DNA of 64,000 bases from Hymenobacter cheonanensis. GTDB lineage: Bacteria > Bacteroidota > Bacteroidia > Cytophagales > Hymenobacteraceae. The notes under the pieces were generated by a model, which did not search any database, was not told the origin of the DNA, and was given only the letters and a program-made list of their open reading frames with translations. The stretch is taken from the NCBI RefSeq assembly GCF_030581075.1, contig NZ_JAUQSW010000015.1, positions 57,400 to 121,399 of the forward strand. The letters run 5' to 3'. This document shows positions 37,043 through 45,709 of this stretch, piece after piece. The position numbers and the translations under genes were made by a program. Positions within the stretch are counted from its first letter, which is position 1; each line of letters starts with the position of its first letter.

Positions 37043-39151
37043 TTACTTGAGCTGGTAGAGCTGCACGAGCTGCTTGATGTCGGCCAGCGAGCGGGTAGGC
37101 GGGGCGAAAGGCGCCGGAATGGGCTGCTTGGCTATCGACTGGAAGTAGAGCACGCAGGCATCGCGCCACCACAGGGCCTCTTTGCGCTGGGTTTGGAGGC
37201 GGGCCGCCACGTCGGCATACAGGGCGGGGTCGAGGGCGGGGCGGGCGGCTAGCCACTGCTTTTGCAGCCAGAGCACCGAGTCGGCGCCGGTGTAGTAGCG
37301 GGTGGCCAGCTCGTTCCAGAGGGTGCGGCCGGTGCTGAGCTTTTGCGTCCAGGGCACGTGGTGAAACCAGAGGAGGTAGTTGAGCGGGCAGGTTTGGGCG
37401 TTGCCCCACTCCTTCTGCACCTCGGGCTTGTAGAGGGCCAGCGCGTTGGAGCCCGTGGCCGTGCGGTCGAAACCCAGGCCGATGGAATCGGCTTTGTGGT
37501 AATAAACCGCCGTCCAGTCGGGCCGGCCCGACTTGGCCAGCCAGGGCTGCGGGCCGTAGTGAATGCTCTCGCCCATAATGTGGTGCAGGCCCAGCGGCAT
37601 GGTGTAGCGCACGTAGATGCTGCGCGACTGCCCCAGCAAGTCGGTAATGGTGCGCACGGCGGCCGGCTCGGTGGTCAGCGTCATGCGGGTCCACTCGCGG
37701 GCGATGGCGGCGGGGTCCAGCTCATGGTCCCAGGCTAGCCGGCCGAAGGCGTACCAGTTGGCCTGGCCCACCGGGTGGCCGGTCCAGTTGCGGTCCGAGC
37801 CGATGTTGGCCACGCCCGCAATGGCGCTCAGTGCGTGGTTATCAACCGAGCCATCCACTACCCTGGCCACCGTCGAGCCGGGGCCCTTGGCGTAGGTATC
37901 GGCCTCCAGCACTTCCTTGATGAGCGGCCCCAGGTACACTAAGTGCGTGGCGAAGCCCAGGTATTCCTGCGTCAGCTGCACTTCCAGCACCAGCGGCGTG
38001 CGGGGCATGGCCCCAAACAGGGGGTGAAACGGCTCGCGGGCCATGAAATCAATCGGCCCGTTTTTCACCTGCACCAATACTTTGGGGTCAAACTTGCCGT
38101 CGAGGGGCTGAAACTCCTCGTAGGCCTGCTTGAAGCGGTCCTTGCTACCGGCCTGGTACACAAAAGCGCGCCACATCACCACGCCATCGTGGTGGCCGAG
38201 TGCCTGGGCTAGCATGTTGGCGCCGTCGGCGTGGGTGCGGTTGTAGTCCTGCGGGCCGGGCTCGCCCTCCGAGTTGGCCTTTACCAGAAAGCCGCCGAAA
38301 TCGGGGATGGCTTTATAAATTTCATCGCTCTTGGCGGCCCACCACTGCTTCACGGCAGGGTCGAGCGGGTCGGCGGTGGCTAGCCCGCCCAGCACCTTAG
38401 GCGCCGCCCAAAATACCGACAGGTACACCCGCTGCCCATACGGCCGCAGCACGCCCGCCAGGGCCGCCACCTTGCCTATATACTCGGCCGAGAGGTAGCG
38501 TGCGCTGGCATTCACATTGTTGACTACCACACCATTGATACCGATAGAGGCATTGGCGCGGGCGTAGTCGGTGTAGCGCGGGTCGAGGCGCTCGGGCAGC
38601 TCGTACCATTTCCAAATCGAAGAGCCGGCGTAGCCGCGCTCCACGGTGCCATTGGGGTTATCCCAGTGGTTGAGCAGCCGAAAATTGATGCGCGGGCTGC
38701 TGCTCAGGCTAAGGCCGGCCAGCGGCTGGCCCGTCTGCACCTGCCGCAGCAGCGCAAAAGCCCCGTAGAGCACCGCCCGGTCGGTACGGCCCGTGATAAC
38801 GAGGTTGTTCTTCTCCGGGAAAATGCGGTAGCCCTCCGCCTTTAGCGCTGGGCTAGCCGAGGCATCCACGCGCAGCACGATGCCGCCCGTGCGGCTGCCC
38901 GCGGTGGCTACTACCGGCACCGCCTGCCCCAGCAGGCCGCTCAGCCCACGCTGCAATTCGGCGCTGGCGGCGCGCAATACCGGCGTGCTGCCGGGGCTAG
39001 CCACAAATTGCGCCGCCCGCGCAACTTGCTGTCGTTCAGCAGTATTAGCCACGCGGTCGTACTTCAGCCACAGGCGGTAGCCGTCGTCGGCGCGGCTCGG
39101 GGCCGCGGCGGCTAGGCACAGAAAGAGCAGAAGTACGTTGCGGAGCAACAC
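37043..39151 (-). CDS. Alpha-glucuronidase, glycoside hydrolase family 67
   Basis: A 702-residue enzyme that releases (4-O-methyl)glucuronic acid from the non-reducing end of xylo-oligosaccharides. Family blocks are clear: DDGYRLWLKYD at the mature start, NHWDNPNGTVERGYAG, FLVKANSEGEPGPQ and NWTGHPVGQANWYAFGRLAWD. The catalytic acids lie in the NSEGEPG region and further on, as in the family. The start is a GTG at 39151, followed by a signal peptide (LLLFLCLAAAAPSRA), so it is likely periplasmic. It lies between uxuA and the SDR gene. Confidence 0.95.
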   Translation of the reverse strand: MLLRNVLLLFLCLAAAAPSRADDGYRLWLKYDRVANTAERQQVARAAQFVASPGSTPVLRAASAELQRGLSGLLGQAVPVVATAGSRTGGIVLRVDASASPALKAEGYRIFPEKNNLVITGRTDRAVLYGAFALLRQVQTGQPLAGLSLSSSPRINFRLLNHWDNPNGTVERGYAGSSIWKWYELPERLDPRYTDYARANASIGINGVVVNNVNASARYLSAEYIGKVAALAGVLRPYGQRVYLSVFWAAPKVLGGLATADPLDPAVKQWWAAKSDEIYKAIPDFGGFLVKANSEGEPGPQDYNRTHADGANMLAQALGHHDGVVMWRAFVYQAGSKDRFKQAYEEFQPLDGKFDPKVLVQVKNGPIDFMAREPFHPLFGAMPRTPLVLEVQLTQEYLGFATHLVYLGPLIKEVLEADTYAKGPGSTVARVVDGSVDNHALSAIAGVANIGSDRNWTGHPVGQANWYAFGRLAWDHELDPAAIAREWTRMTLTTEPAAVRTITDLLGQSRSIYVRYTMPLGLHHIMGESIHYGPQPWLAKSGRPDWTAVYYHKADSIGLGFDRTATGSNALALYKPEVQKEWGNAQTCPLNYLLWFHHVPWTQKLSTGRTLWNELATRYYTGADSVLWLQKQWLAARPALDPALYADVAARLQTQRKEALWWRDACVLYFQSIAKQPIPAPFAPPTRSLADIKQLVQLYQLK

Positions 39152-39220
39152 GGCGGGCGGGTGGGAAACGTGGAGGGTAGTCAGGCAGTTAGGCAGGCGA
39201 AACGCAGAGGTGTTTCGCCT

Positions 39221-40423
39221 TTATAGCAGCATGCGGCGTACGCCGTATTCGAGGCCGCGCAGCTCGGCTAACCCGCGCAGGCGGCCGATGGCCGAGTAGC
39301 CGGGGTAAGTGCGCTTGTTGGTGCTCAGGTCGTCGAGCATCTGGTGGCCGTGGTCGGGGCGCATGGGCAGCGGCGGGCGGGTGTCGCCGGCGGCCTCGCG
39401 GCGCAACTCTTCCTGCACCAGGGCCCGCACCACGGCGTACATATCCACGTCGCCGGCCAAGTGGTCGGCCTCGTGGAAGTTGCGCGGGTTTTCCTCGCGC
39501 TTGGTGGTGCGCAGGTGCACAAAGTGAATGCGCGGGCCAAAGCGCTCGGCCATACCGGCCAGGTCATTATCGGGCCGCACCCCCAGCGAGCCAGTGCAGA
39601 AGGTCAGCCCGTTGGCGGGCACGTCGCAGGCGGCCAGCAGGCCAGCCAGGTCGGCCTCGGTGCTCACCACGCGGGGCAGGCCCAGCAGCGGGAAGGGCGG
39701 GTCGTCGGGGTGAATGCAGAGGCCGATGCCTACTTCCTCGGCCACCGGCGCTACTTGCTGGATGAAATAGTGCAGGTTGGCGGTGAGAGTAACGGCGTCA
39801 ATCGACTTGTATTCATTCAGATAAGCCTGGAAGCTACTCAGCTCAAAGGCCTCTTCCGAGCCGGGCAGACCTAGCAGGGTGGTGTTGGTGAGCTGGGTTA
39901 CGGCTTCGGGGCTCATGCTGGCAAACTGCTGGCGGGCGGCCTCGGCCACGGCGGGCTCGTAATCGGCCTCGGCACCGGGGCGCTTGAGAATGCACAAGTC
40001 AAACACGGCAAAATCCTGCCACACGAAGCGCAGCGCCCGCGAGCCATCGGGCATTTCGTAGCTCAAATCGGTGCGCGACCAGTCGAGCACAGGCATGAAA
40101 TTGTAGCACACCGTGCGGATGCCGCAGGCCGCCAGATTGCGCAGGCTCTGCTGATAATTGGCAATGTATTCGTCGCGGCTGGGCCGGCCCTTCTTGATGT
40201 CCTCGTGCACCGGCAAACTCTCAACCACAGCCCAGTGCAGCGGCGAATGGGTCTGATTAGCGGCCTCGATAAGCTGCTGGCGCGCCCGGATTTCGGCCAC
40301 CGGCCACACCGCGCCCACGGGCAGCTGGTGCAGCGCCGACACCACCCCGGCGCAGCCCGCCTGGCGAATATCGAAGAGCGAAACCGGGTCGTTGGGCCCG
40401 AACCAGCGCATGGTATGCAGCAT
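39221..40423 (-). CDS. uxuA: Mannonate dehydratase
   Basis: Converts D-mannonate to 2-keto-3-deoxygluconate in glucuronate breakdown. The protein is 400 residues from ATG 40423. The N-terminus MLHTMRWFGPNDPVSLFDIRQAGCAGV is diagnostic. Metal-site and catalytic segments are visible in CYNFMPVLDWSRTDL, GIGLCIHPDDPPFP, CTGSLGVRPDND and HFVHLRTTKRE. A frame extension to 40459 is rejected because family members start at this Met. It is the first gene of the minus-strand locus and is probably controlled from the operator region upstream. Confidence 0.96.
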   Translation of the reverse strand: MLHTMRWFGPNDPVSLFDIRQAGCAGVVSALHQLPVGAVWPVAEIRARQQLIEAANQTHSPLHWAVVESLPVHEDIKKGRPSRDEYIANYQQSLRNLAACGIRTVCYNFMPVLDWSRTDLSYEMPDGSRALRFVWQDFAVFDLCILKRPGAEADYEPAVAEAARQQFASMSPEAVTQLTNTTLLGLPGSEEAFELSSFQAYLNEYKSIDAVTLTANLHYFIQQVAPVAEEVGIGLCIHPDDPPFPLLGLPRVVSTEADLAGLLAACDVPANGLTFCTGSLGVRPDNDLAGMAERFGPRIHFVHLRTTKREENPRNFHEADHLAGDVDMYAVVRALVQEELRREAAGDTRPPLPMRPDHGHQMLDDLSTNKRTYPGYSAIGRLRGLAELRGLEYGVRRMLL

Positions 40424-40524
40424 GGCAGTCGAAATAGAATAGTACAATTTTTTACCCACCGCCGAAGACCACTTTATCAGTTGATAAGCTAGCCGTTGGC
40501 AACGGGCCGGGGAGGAATCTGATT

Positions 40525-40532
40525 CAAATGTA
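40525..40532 (-). promoter_or_regulatory. Putative -7 promoter box for the uxuA-led operon
   Basis: TACATTTG on the minus strand matches the TAnnTTTG box, about 100 bases upstream of uxuA. No good TTG lies 17-20 bases further up (only TTTC), so the match is partial. It is placed about 60 bp downstream of the 36-bp operator-like palindrome. Confidence 0.35.
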
Positions 40533-40594
40533 AAGGCAGCGTTACCACTTGCTGAAACCTAAAAACCTCAAATTCAAGTAAAATACTTTCAAAA

Positions 40595-40630
40595 CCTATC
40601 GGAAACGTTTTCGCAATCGTTGCCGATAGG
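40595..40630. promoter_or_regulatory. 36-bp quasi-palindromic operator in the divergent regulator/locus gap
   Basis: CCTATCGG (40595-40602) and its exact complement CCGATAGG (40623-40630) bracket an inner AAACGTTT (40603-40610) and GCAATCGTTGC (40613-40623). Counting by hand, 30 of 36 positions fit perfect two-fold symmetry. AACGTT with a central CG is the classic core of LacI-family operators. Its position in the 308-bp gap between the lacI-type gene and uxuA suggests that one regulator controls both directions. Confidence 0.65.
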
Positions 40631-40731
40631 TTATCTTAGCGAAATATTTTTTTAGCAATCATTTTTAGCTGGCTACTTCGTAGCTTCTCCCCGACCTTCG
40701 CATTATCCACCTTTCTTCCCACCCTTGCCTC

Positions 40732-41910
40732 ATGGTTAAATGTGTTAAGTGCAGCCTCGCCGACGACGTGATGAAAGCGGGCTTCGTGCGGGGGCGGCAG
40801 CGGTTCTTCTGCAAGTCCTGCGAGTACCATTTCACGGCCGAGAAGCCGGCCGGCACCCCTAGCCGCAAGCGCCACCAGGCCACCATTGCCGACGTGGCCC
40901 GGCAGGTGGGCGTGGCGCCGTCCACGGTATCGCGGGCCCTCAATGGGCACTCCGATATCAGCCCGCTCACGCGTCAGGCCATTCTGGAGGCGGCGCAGCA
41001 GCTCGACTACCAGCCCAACCTGCTGGCCCAGAGCCTGAAAAGCCAGGCTACCAATACCATTGGCGTGCTGATTCCTGACCTGGAGCGGCCGTTTTTCGCT
41101 ACCGCCGTCAGCGGCATTCAGCAAGTGGCCACCAAGGCGGGCTACCGGGTAATGATTTGCCAGTCGAAGGAGTCGTACGAGGCCGAGGTGAGCAACGTGC
41201 AGGCCTTGATAGCCAGCCGGGTAGATGGCCTGCTCATCTGCCACTCGCGCGAAACCGAGAATTTTGACCACGTGAAAGACCCCGCGCGGCGCGGTATTCC
41301 GGTCATCCACTTCGACCGGGTGTGCAATGAGGTGAACAGCGCCAAAGTCATCCTTGATGACCGGCTGGGAGCTTTTACCATCACCGAGCACCTCATTGAG
41401 CAGGGCTGTCGGCGCATTGCCATTCTGGCGGGGCCCGAGTCGCTGCTCATCAGCCGGCAGCGGCAGGCGGGCTACCTCAGCGCGCTGCGCAAGCACGGCC
41501 TGCCCACCACCGAGGAGTTGTGCGCCCACATCGACTTCCGGCCCACCTCCGCAGTGGCCGCCCTCGATGCCTGGCTGGCCCTGCCCGAGCCACCCGACGC
41601 CATTTTTGCCATCAACTACACCAATGCCTTCGACCTGCTGCTGGCCCTGCGCCAGCGCGGCGTGCGCGTGCCCGAGGACATGGCCATCGTGGGCTTCGGC
41701 GACGAATTCCTGGCCAGCCTCATCGAGCCGGGCCTCACCACGGTCGATTTGCACCCCTTCCGTATCGGCCAGCAGGCGGCTAGCCTCTTCCTGGAGCAAA
41801 TGGCGCAGAAGGAGGACTTTCAGCCCCGCACCTGCGTAATATCCAGCGAGTTGGTTATCCGGCAGTCGTCGCTGAAAGGGAAGGGCGAGAAGTTGAAAGT
41901 ACTGGTTTAG
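40732..41910 (+). CDS. LacI-family transcriptional regulator with an N-terminal zinc ribbon
   Basis: A 392-residue protein in three parts. Residues 1-35 form a CxxC-x19-CxxC ribbon (Cys4, Cys7, Cys27, Cys30) reminiscent of the InsA/IS1 zinc finger. The LacI helix-turn-helix follows (about 50-72: TIADVARQVGVAPSTVSRALNG), with the hinge LLAQSLKSQ. The rest is a periplasmic-binding-protein-like sensor domain (TNTIGVLIPDLERPFFATAVSG...AIVGFGDEFLASLIEPGLTTVD). It is divergent from the glucuronoxylan locus and is the likely local regulator, responding to a sugar or uronate. The extra ribbon is unusual for LacI proteins and may widen DNA contact. Confidence 0.93.
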   Translation: MVKCVKCSLADDVMKAGFVRGRQRFFCKSCEYHFTAEKPAGTPSRKRHQATIADVARQVGVAPSTVSRALNGHSDISPLTRQAILEAAQQLDYQPNLLAQSLKSQATNTIGVLIPDLERPFFATAVSGIQQVATKAGYRVMICQSKESYEAEVSNVQALIASRVDGLLICHSRETENFDHVKDPARRGIPVIHFDRVCNEVNSAKVILDDRLGAFTITEHLIEQGCRRIAILAGPESLLISRQRQAGYLSALRKHGLPTTEELCAHIDFRPTSAVAALDAWLALPEPPDAIFAINYTNAFDLLLALRQRGVRVPEDMAIVGFGDEFLASLIEPGLTTVDLHPFRIGQQAASLFLEQMAQKEDFQPRTCVISSELVIRQSSLKGKGEKLKVLV

Positions 41911-41926
41911 AACTGTTCTGGCGGGT

Positions 41927-42092
41927 CACTTCACCCCCCGGCCCCCTCTCCTTGGGGAGAGGGGAAGCCACAGCGGCATTTACCGAGCACTATAACAGAA
42001 AAGCGCTCAGCAACCGCTGAGCGCTTTTCTGTTTTTAGAACAAATCGTAAGGCTCCCCCTCTCCCTAAGGAGAGGGGGCCGGGGGGTGAGGT
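41927..42092. repeat. Family C inverted repeat enclosing a terminator
   Basis: Left arm 41927-41969 (CACTTCACCCCCCGGCCC...) and right arm 42051-42092 are nearly complementary and match the 23535-23655 element. Between the arms lies a complete separate hairpin terminator. It fills the convergent gap between the LacI-type regulator and the polysaccharide deacetylase. Confidence 0.8.
41994..42036. terminator. Bidirectional rho-independent terminator, 18-bp perfect stem
   Basis: AACAGAAAAGCGCTCAGC (41994-42011) and its exact complement (42016-42033) flank a 4-base loop. A-rich and T-rich ends lie on the two sides. It serves the convergent genes ending at 41910 and 42112. Confidence 0.9.
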
Positions 42093-42111
42093 AACCCGCT
42101 AAAACGGCACC

Positions 42112-43053
42112 TTAAAAGCTTTGTACCATGTTGTTGTGCAGCGTGCGGGGCGTCCAATACCCGCTGGCGATGATGCGGCGGATGGTGAAGAGCGGGTCCT
42201 GCTGGTCGCGCTTCTCGGCCAGGCTGAAAGCGGCCACGAAGCCGCGCTTTTTCAGCTCGGGGAAAGCCTGGGTGTTCCAGAGGCCGAAGGGGTAGGCGAA
42301 GTACTTGATTTTCTTGCCCGTAATGTCTTCCAGCGTCTTGGTAGGCTTGTCGATTTGGGTTTCCCAATCCTTACCCTGGTACTTTTTCACGTTGTGATGG
42401 TCCCAGGTATGCGAGCCGATTTGGTTGCCCTCGTCGGAGAGCTGCTTCACCATGTCCTTGGTCATGTAGTGCGGGCGGCCGAGGCTCACGGTCATCACAA
42501 AGTACACGCCTTTGTAGCCGTACTGGCTCAGGGTGGGCCTAGCGATGGTGAATTGGTCGAGGTCGGTATCGTCGAAGGTCAGCATCACCGGCTTGCTGGG
42601 CAGCTTGGCGCCGGTGGTGAGGTAGGCGTAGAGCTGGTCGGGCTGAATGGTGTGGTAGCCGCTGTCGGCCAGCATCTTAATCTGGGCCTTGAACTGCGCG
42701 ATGGGAATGATGTAGTCCTTAGCGCCTTTCGAGTCGCGGGCCGTCCAGTCGCGAATCTGGTGGTAGCACAGAATCGGCACCTGCGGGCGGGCGTAGATGG
42801 CGGCCGCGTCGCTGGCCTTGACGGCCGGAATGGTGCTGGGGTCGGGGCCGGGCTTGGCGTTGGCCTCGTCGGCGGCCACGGCGGCGGTGCCCGTGGTGGG
42901 TGCCGTTTCGTCGATTTTAGCCGAGTCGTTTTTGCCGGTGGCCTCGGCGTCGGGGGTGGTGCGGGCCTCGCCGGTGGTGGCGGTTTTCGAGTCGCAGGCG
43001 GCTAGGCTCAGCGTGGCAGCCACCAGGGCGGCAACCGGAAACAGGTTTTTCAA
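42112..43053 (-). CDS. Polysaccharide deacetylase (NodB-like) lipoprotein
   Basis: A 313-residue exported deacetylase. The NodB motifs are MLTFDDTD (catalytic and metal Asp pair) and IGSHTWDHH (metal His residues). A typical late motif KIKYFAYPFGLWN also fits. No ATG precedes the lipoprotein signal. A TTG at 43053 gives MKNLFPVAALVAATLSLAAC, an ideal lipobox start. A Thr/Ala/Glu-rich linker follows the Cys. The substrate (peptidoglycan, chitin or another N-acetylated glycan) is not shown. It is divergent from dapA. Confidence 0.85.
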   Translation of the reverse strand: MKNLFPVAALVAATLSLAACDSKTATTGEARTTPDAEATGKNDSAKIDETAPTTGTAAVAADEANAKPGPDPSTIPAVKASDAAAIYARPQVPILCYHQIRDWTARDSKGAKDYIIPIAQFKAQIKMLADSGYHTIQPDQLYAYLTTGAKLPSKPVMLTFDDTDLDQFTIARPTLSQYGYKGVYFVMTVSLGRPHYMTKDMVKQLSDEGNQIGSHTWDHHNVKKYQGKDWETQIDKPTKTLEDITGKKIKYFAYPFGLWNTQAFPELKKRGFVAAFSLAEKRDQQDPLFTIRRIIASGYWTPRTLHNNMVQSF

Positions 43054-43099
43054 GGAAGCAATTAAAAAGCCGGCGGGGCGCAACGGCGGACGAAGGGTG

Positions 43100-43107
43100 T
43101 ACTTTTG
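43100..43107 (+). promoter_or_regulatory. Putative -7 promoter box for dapA
   Basis: TACTTTTG matches TAnnTTTG, 25 bases before the dapA ATG. No clear TTG partner is seen upstream, so this is a partial match. Confidence 0.4.
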
Positions 43108-43132
43108 CACAAAGCAACAACCCCCACAGCGG

Positions 43133-43996
43133 ATGAACAAACTACACGGCACCGGCGTGGCCCTGGTGACCCCCTTTACCGCCACCGGCGCGGTCGATAT
43201 GGCAGCCTGGGAGCGCCTGCTCGATTTCAACATCGCAGGCGGCGTCGAATACCTGGTAATCAACGGCACAACGGGCGAGTCGCCCACCGTCACGGCTTCG
43301 GAAAAGAATGAATTGCTGGACGTTGCCCGCCGGCACGTGGCCGGCCGCGTGCCGCTTGTGTACGGCATCGGTGGCAACGACACGGCCGCTGTAGAGCACC
43401 AGCTGCGCAGCTTCGACCCTAGCGGCATTGAGGCCATTCTGTCGGCTAGCCCCGCTTACAACAAGCCTAGCCAGGCGGGCATACTGGCTCATTATCAGCG
43501 CCTCGCTGAGGCTTCGCCCCTACCCCTCATCCTCTACAACGTGCCCGGCCGCACCGGCTCCAACCTCTCGACCGATACTACGCTCAAGCTGGCGCAGCAC
43601 GACAATATTATCGGCATCAAGGAGGCGAGCGGCAACGTGGAGCAGTGCCTGGCCATCTTGGCGAAAAAGCCGGCCGATTTCCTGTTTTGGAGCGGCGATG
43701 ACATGCTCACGCTGCCGCTCATTGCCTGCGGCGGCCAGGGCATTATCTCGGTGCTGGGCAACGCATTTCCGCAGAAATTCAGCGACATGACCCGTGCTGC
43801 GCTGGCCGGCGACTTTGCCCGCGCCAGCCAGCTGCTCTATTATTTCGTGGGCCTGAACCCGCTGATGTACGAAGAGGGCAACCCCGTGGGCGTGAAGGCC
43901 GCGCTAGCCCTGCAAGGCGTGTGCGAGCCCGCCGTGCGCCTGCCCCTGGTGCCCGCCAGCGAGAGCCTGACGGCGCGCATTAAGGCGCTGTTGTAA
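43133..43996 (+). CDS. dapA: 4-hydroxy-tetrahydrodipicolinate synthase
   Basis: First committed enzyme of lysine/diaminopimelate synthesis, condensing pyruvate with aspartate semialdehyde. The 287-residue barrel has NGTTGESPT, the Tyr135 and Arg140 of LILYNVPGRTGSNL, and the Schiff-base Lys163 in GIKEASGN. These favour true DapA over sialate lyase or KDG aldolase relatives. ATG 43133 is chosen; the open frame extends upstream without a plausible start. It stands 26 bp ahead of the oxygenase gene on the same strand. Confidence 0.93.
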   Translation: MNKLHGTGVALVTPFTATGAVDMAAWERLLDFNIAGGVEYLVINGTTGESPTVTASEKNELLDVARRHVAGRVPLVYGIGGNDTAAVEHQLRSFDPSGIEAILSASPAYNKPSQAGILAHYQRLAEASPLPLILYNVPGRTGSNLSTDTTLKLAQHDNIIGIKEASGNVEQCLAILAKKPADFLFWSGDDMLTLPLIACGGQGIISVLGNAFPQKFSDMTRAALAGDFARASQLLYYFVGLNPLMYEEGNPVGVKAALALQGVCEPAVRLPLVPASESLTARIKALL

Positions 43997-44022
43997 GCTA
44001 TGTTTGCCTACCTTGTTTGCCT

Positions 44023-44586
44023 ATGCACCTTACCAAAGTAGCCGATAATATTTTCACGGTCGAAGATTTTCTCACGCGCGCCGAGTGCTTACAGTACATT
44101 GTGCGCAGTGAGGAAATCGGCTACGAGCTGGCCAAGGTGAACACGGCGAGCGGCAGCAAGGTCAAGACCGACGTGCGCAACAACAGCCGGGCCTTTCTCA
44201 ACAGTGAGGAGCTAGCGCAGGAGTTGTGGCAGAAGCTCGCGCCCTGCGCGCCGGCTCGGTTAGGCAATAGCACGGCCATCGGCCTCAATGAGCTGTTTCG
44301 CTTTTATCGCTACCAGCGCGGGCATAAGTTTAAGGGTCATTACGATGAAAGCTACGTCCGCAACGCGCAGGAGGCAAGCTATTTCACCTTTATGGTGTAC
44401 CTGAACGACAACTTTCAGGGCGGCGACACCACGTTTCGGGGCGTGCGCATCCGGCCCCGGCAGGGCATGGCGCTGCTTTTCCTGCACAGCCTCTACCACG
44501 AGGGCAGCGAGGTGACGCAGGGCGTGAAATACGTGCTGCGCTCCGATGTAATGTACCGCACCGAAACCCCGGCTACGGAGGCCTAG
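44023..44586 (+). CDS. 2-oxoglutarate/Fe(II)-dependent oxygenase (prolyl 4-hydroxylase-like)
   Basis: A 187-residue cytoplasmic double-stranded beta-helix protein. The iron site reads H-x-D in KGHYDESY and a distal His in LYHEGSEV. The 2-oxoglutarate-binding basic residue is in GVKYVLRSDVMY. This matches small bacterial P4H-like proteins. The ATG at 44023 is preferred to an in-frame TTG two codons earlier. It probably forms a unit with dapA, although no functional link is obvious. The substrate is unknown. Confidence 0.85.
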   Translation: MHLTKVADNIFTVEDFLTRAECLQYIVRSEEIGYELAKVNTASGSKVKTDVRNNSRAFLNSEELAQELWQKLAPCAPARLGNSTAIGLNELFRFYRYQRGHKFKGHYDESYVRNAQEASYFTFMVYLNDNFQGGDTTFRGVRIRPRQGMALLFLHSLYHEGSEVTQGVKYVLRSDVMYRTETPATEA

Positions 44587-44607
44587 CCCGCATTCGGGGG
44601 CTCTTTT

Positions 44608-45540
44608 TCAGGGAGCGGGGCTAGCCCGCTGCTCGGGCGCAAACGACTCGGCTTCCACGAAAATGCGCTTGAACTCGGGGTGCCGGGCCCGGATGGCTTT
44701 TTCGAGGCGGCCCACGGCGTCTTCGACCTGCTGGGCGGATAGGTCCTGCCGAAAGCGCACGTCGAGCGCCAGGAAGGCCTCGGTGGGCCCGAGGTACATG
44801 GACATGGGCGGGCGCATGCTTTGCACGGCGGGGTCGGCCTGGGCCAGCGCTTGCAGGCTAGCGCGGGTGGCGTCGTCGATGCCCTCGCCCACCAGCAGGC
44901 CCCGCGTTTCCTTGAGCATGAACACGGCCATGCCGATGAGCAGCACGCCGATGGCCAGGGAGGCCCCGCCGTCGAAATACGGATTATTGAGCAGGTGCCC
45001 GAAATACACGCCGCCCAGCGCGATAACCAGGCCCACGAGCGCGGCCAGGTCTTCGAGCAGAATGGCGTACACGGCCGGGTCGCGGCTGGCGCGCAGGGCC
45101 TGCCAGAAGCCGGCGTCGCCACGCGTTTTGTTGAATTCGCGGAAGGCCAGCGAGCAGGCGATGCCTTCGAAGAGCACGGCCAGGCCCAGTACCCAGTAGT
45201 TCCAGGTGGGGTCGGTGAGCGGGGCGGGCTTCTCAATGTGAATCCAGCCTTCGTAGAGCGAGAGGCCGCCGCCCACCGCAAAGATGAGCACGGCCACTAT
45301 CATCGTCCAGAAATACAGCTCTTTGCCGTGGCCGAAGGGGTGCTCGTCGTCGGCCGCCTTGCTGGCCCGCGACAGGCCTAGCAAGATGAGCAGTCCGTTG
45401 CCGGTATCGACCAGTGAGTGGATGCCTTCGGAGAGCATGGCCGCGCTGCCCGTAAAAAACGCCGCCGTAAACTTGGCCGCCGCAATGGCAAGGTTGGCCC
45501 CGATGGCCCCGTAAACGACTATTTTAGAACCTCCGGCCAT
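44608..45540 (-). CDS. Cation diffusion facilitator family transporter
   Basis: A 310-residue inner-membrane antiporter of the CDF family. About six membrane helices are visible. The first two carry SEGIHSLVDTGNGLLIL, with the metal-binding His/Asp pair of TM2, followed by the conserved HPFGHGKELYFW loop. A second metal site (LLEDLAALVGL) lies in TM5. The cytoplasmic C-terminal domain (about residues 215-300) has the ferredoxin-like pattern. It probably exports Zn2+ or a similar divalent metal. It converges with the oxygenase gene across a 21-bp gap with no clear terminator. Confidence 0.9.
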   Translation of the reverse strand: MAGGSKIVVYGAIGANLAIAAAKFTAAFFTGSAAMLSEGIHSLVDTGNGLLILLGLSRASKAADDEHPFGHGKELYFWTMIVAVLIFAVGGGLSLYEGWIHIEKPAPLTDPTWNYWVLGLAVLFEGIACSLAFREFNKTRGDAGFWQALRASRDPAVYAILLEDLAALVGLVIALGGVYFGHLLNNPYFDGGASLAIGVLLIGMAVFMLKETRGLLVGEGIDDATRASLQALAQADPAVQSMRPPMSMYLGPTEAFLALDVRFRQDLSAQQVEDAVGRLEKAIRARHPEFKRIFVEAESFAPEQRASPAP

Positions 45541-45709
45541 TGGGCAAATTAGGAGTTATGAATTGACTCGAAAGGTGGCACAGCGGCTAAGCAGTTGCTG
45601 GCGAGTACCGGGACATGGCTAGCTAGCCGCGCTTTCCTTACGCTCATTCGGCCGCGCCGTTGGCCGCTCACTCATAATTCTTAATTAAAAATTCATAATT
45701 GAACTCCGG

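Noticed and set aside
43133..43996. KDG/KDPG aldolase for the uronate pathway instead of dapA
   Set aside because: The Tyr-x-x-Pro-x-Arg-Thr-Gly pattern and GTTGESPT fit true DapA, and the gene is outside the xylan block on the other strand.
45660..45705. AT-rich stretch with repeated ATAATT as a promoter or origin element
   Set aside because: No TAnnTTTG box, DnaA-like box cluster or symmetry that would support either role.
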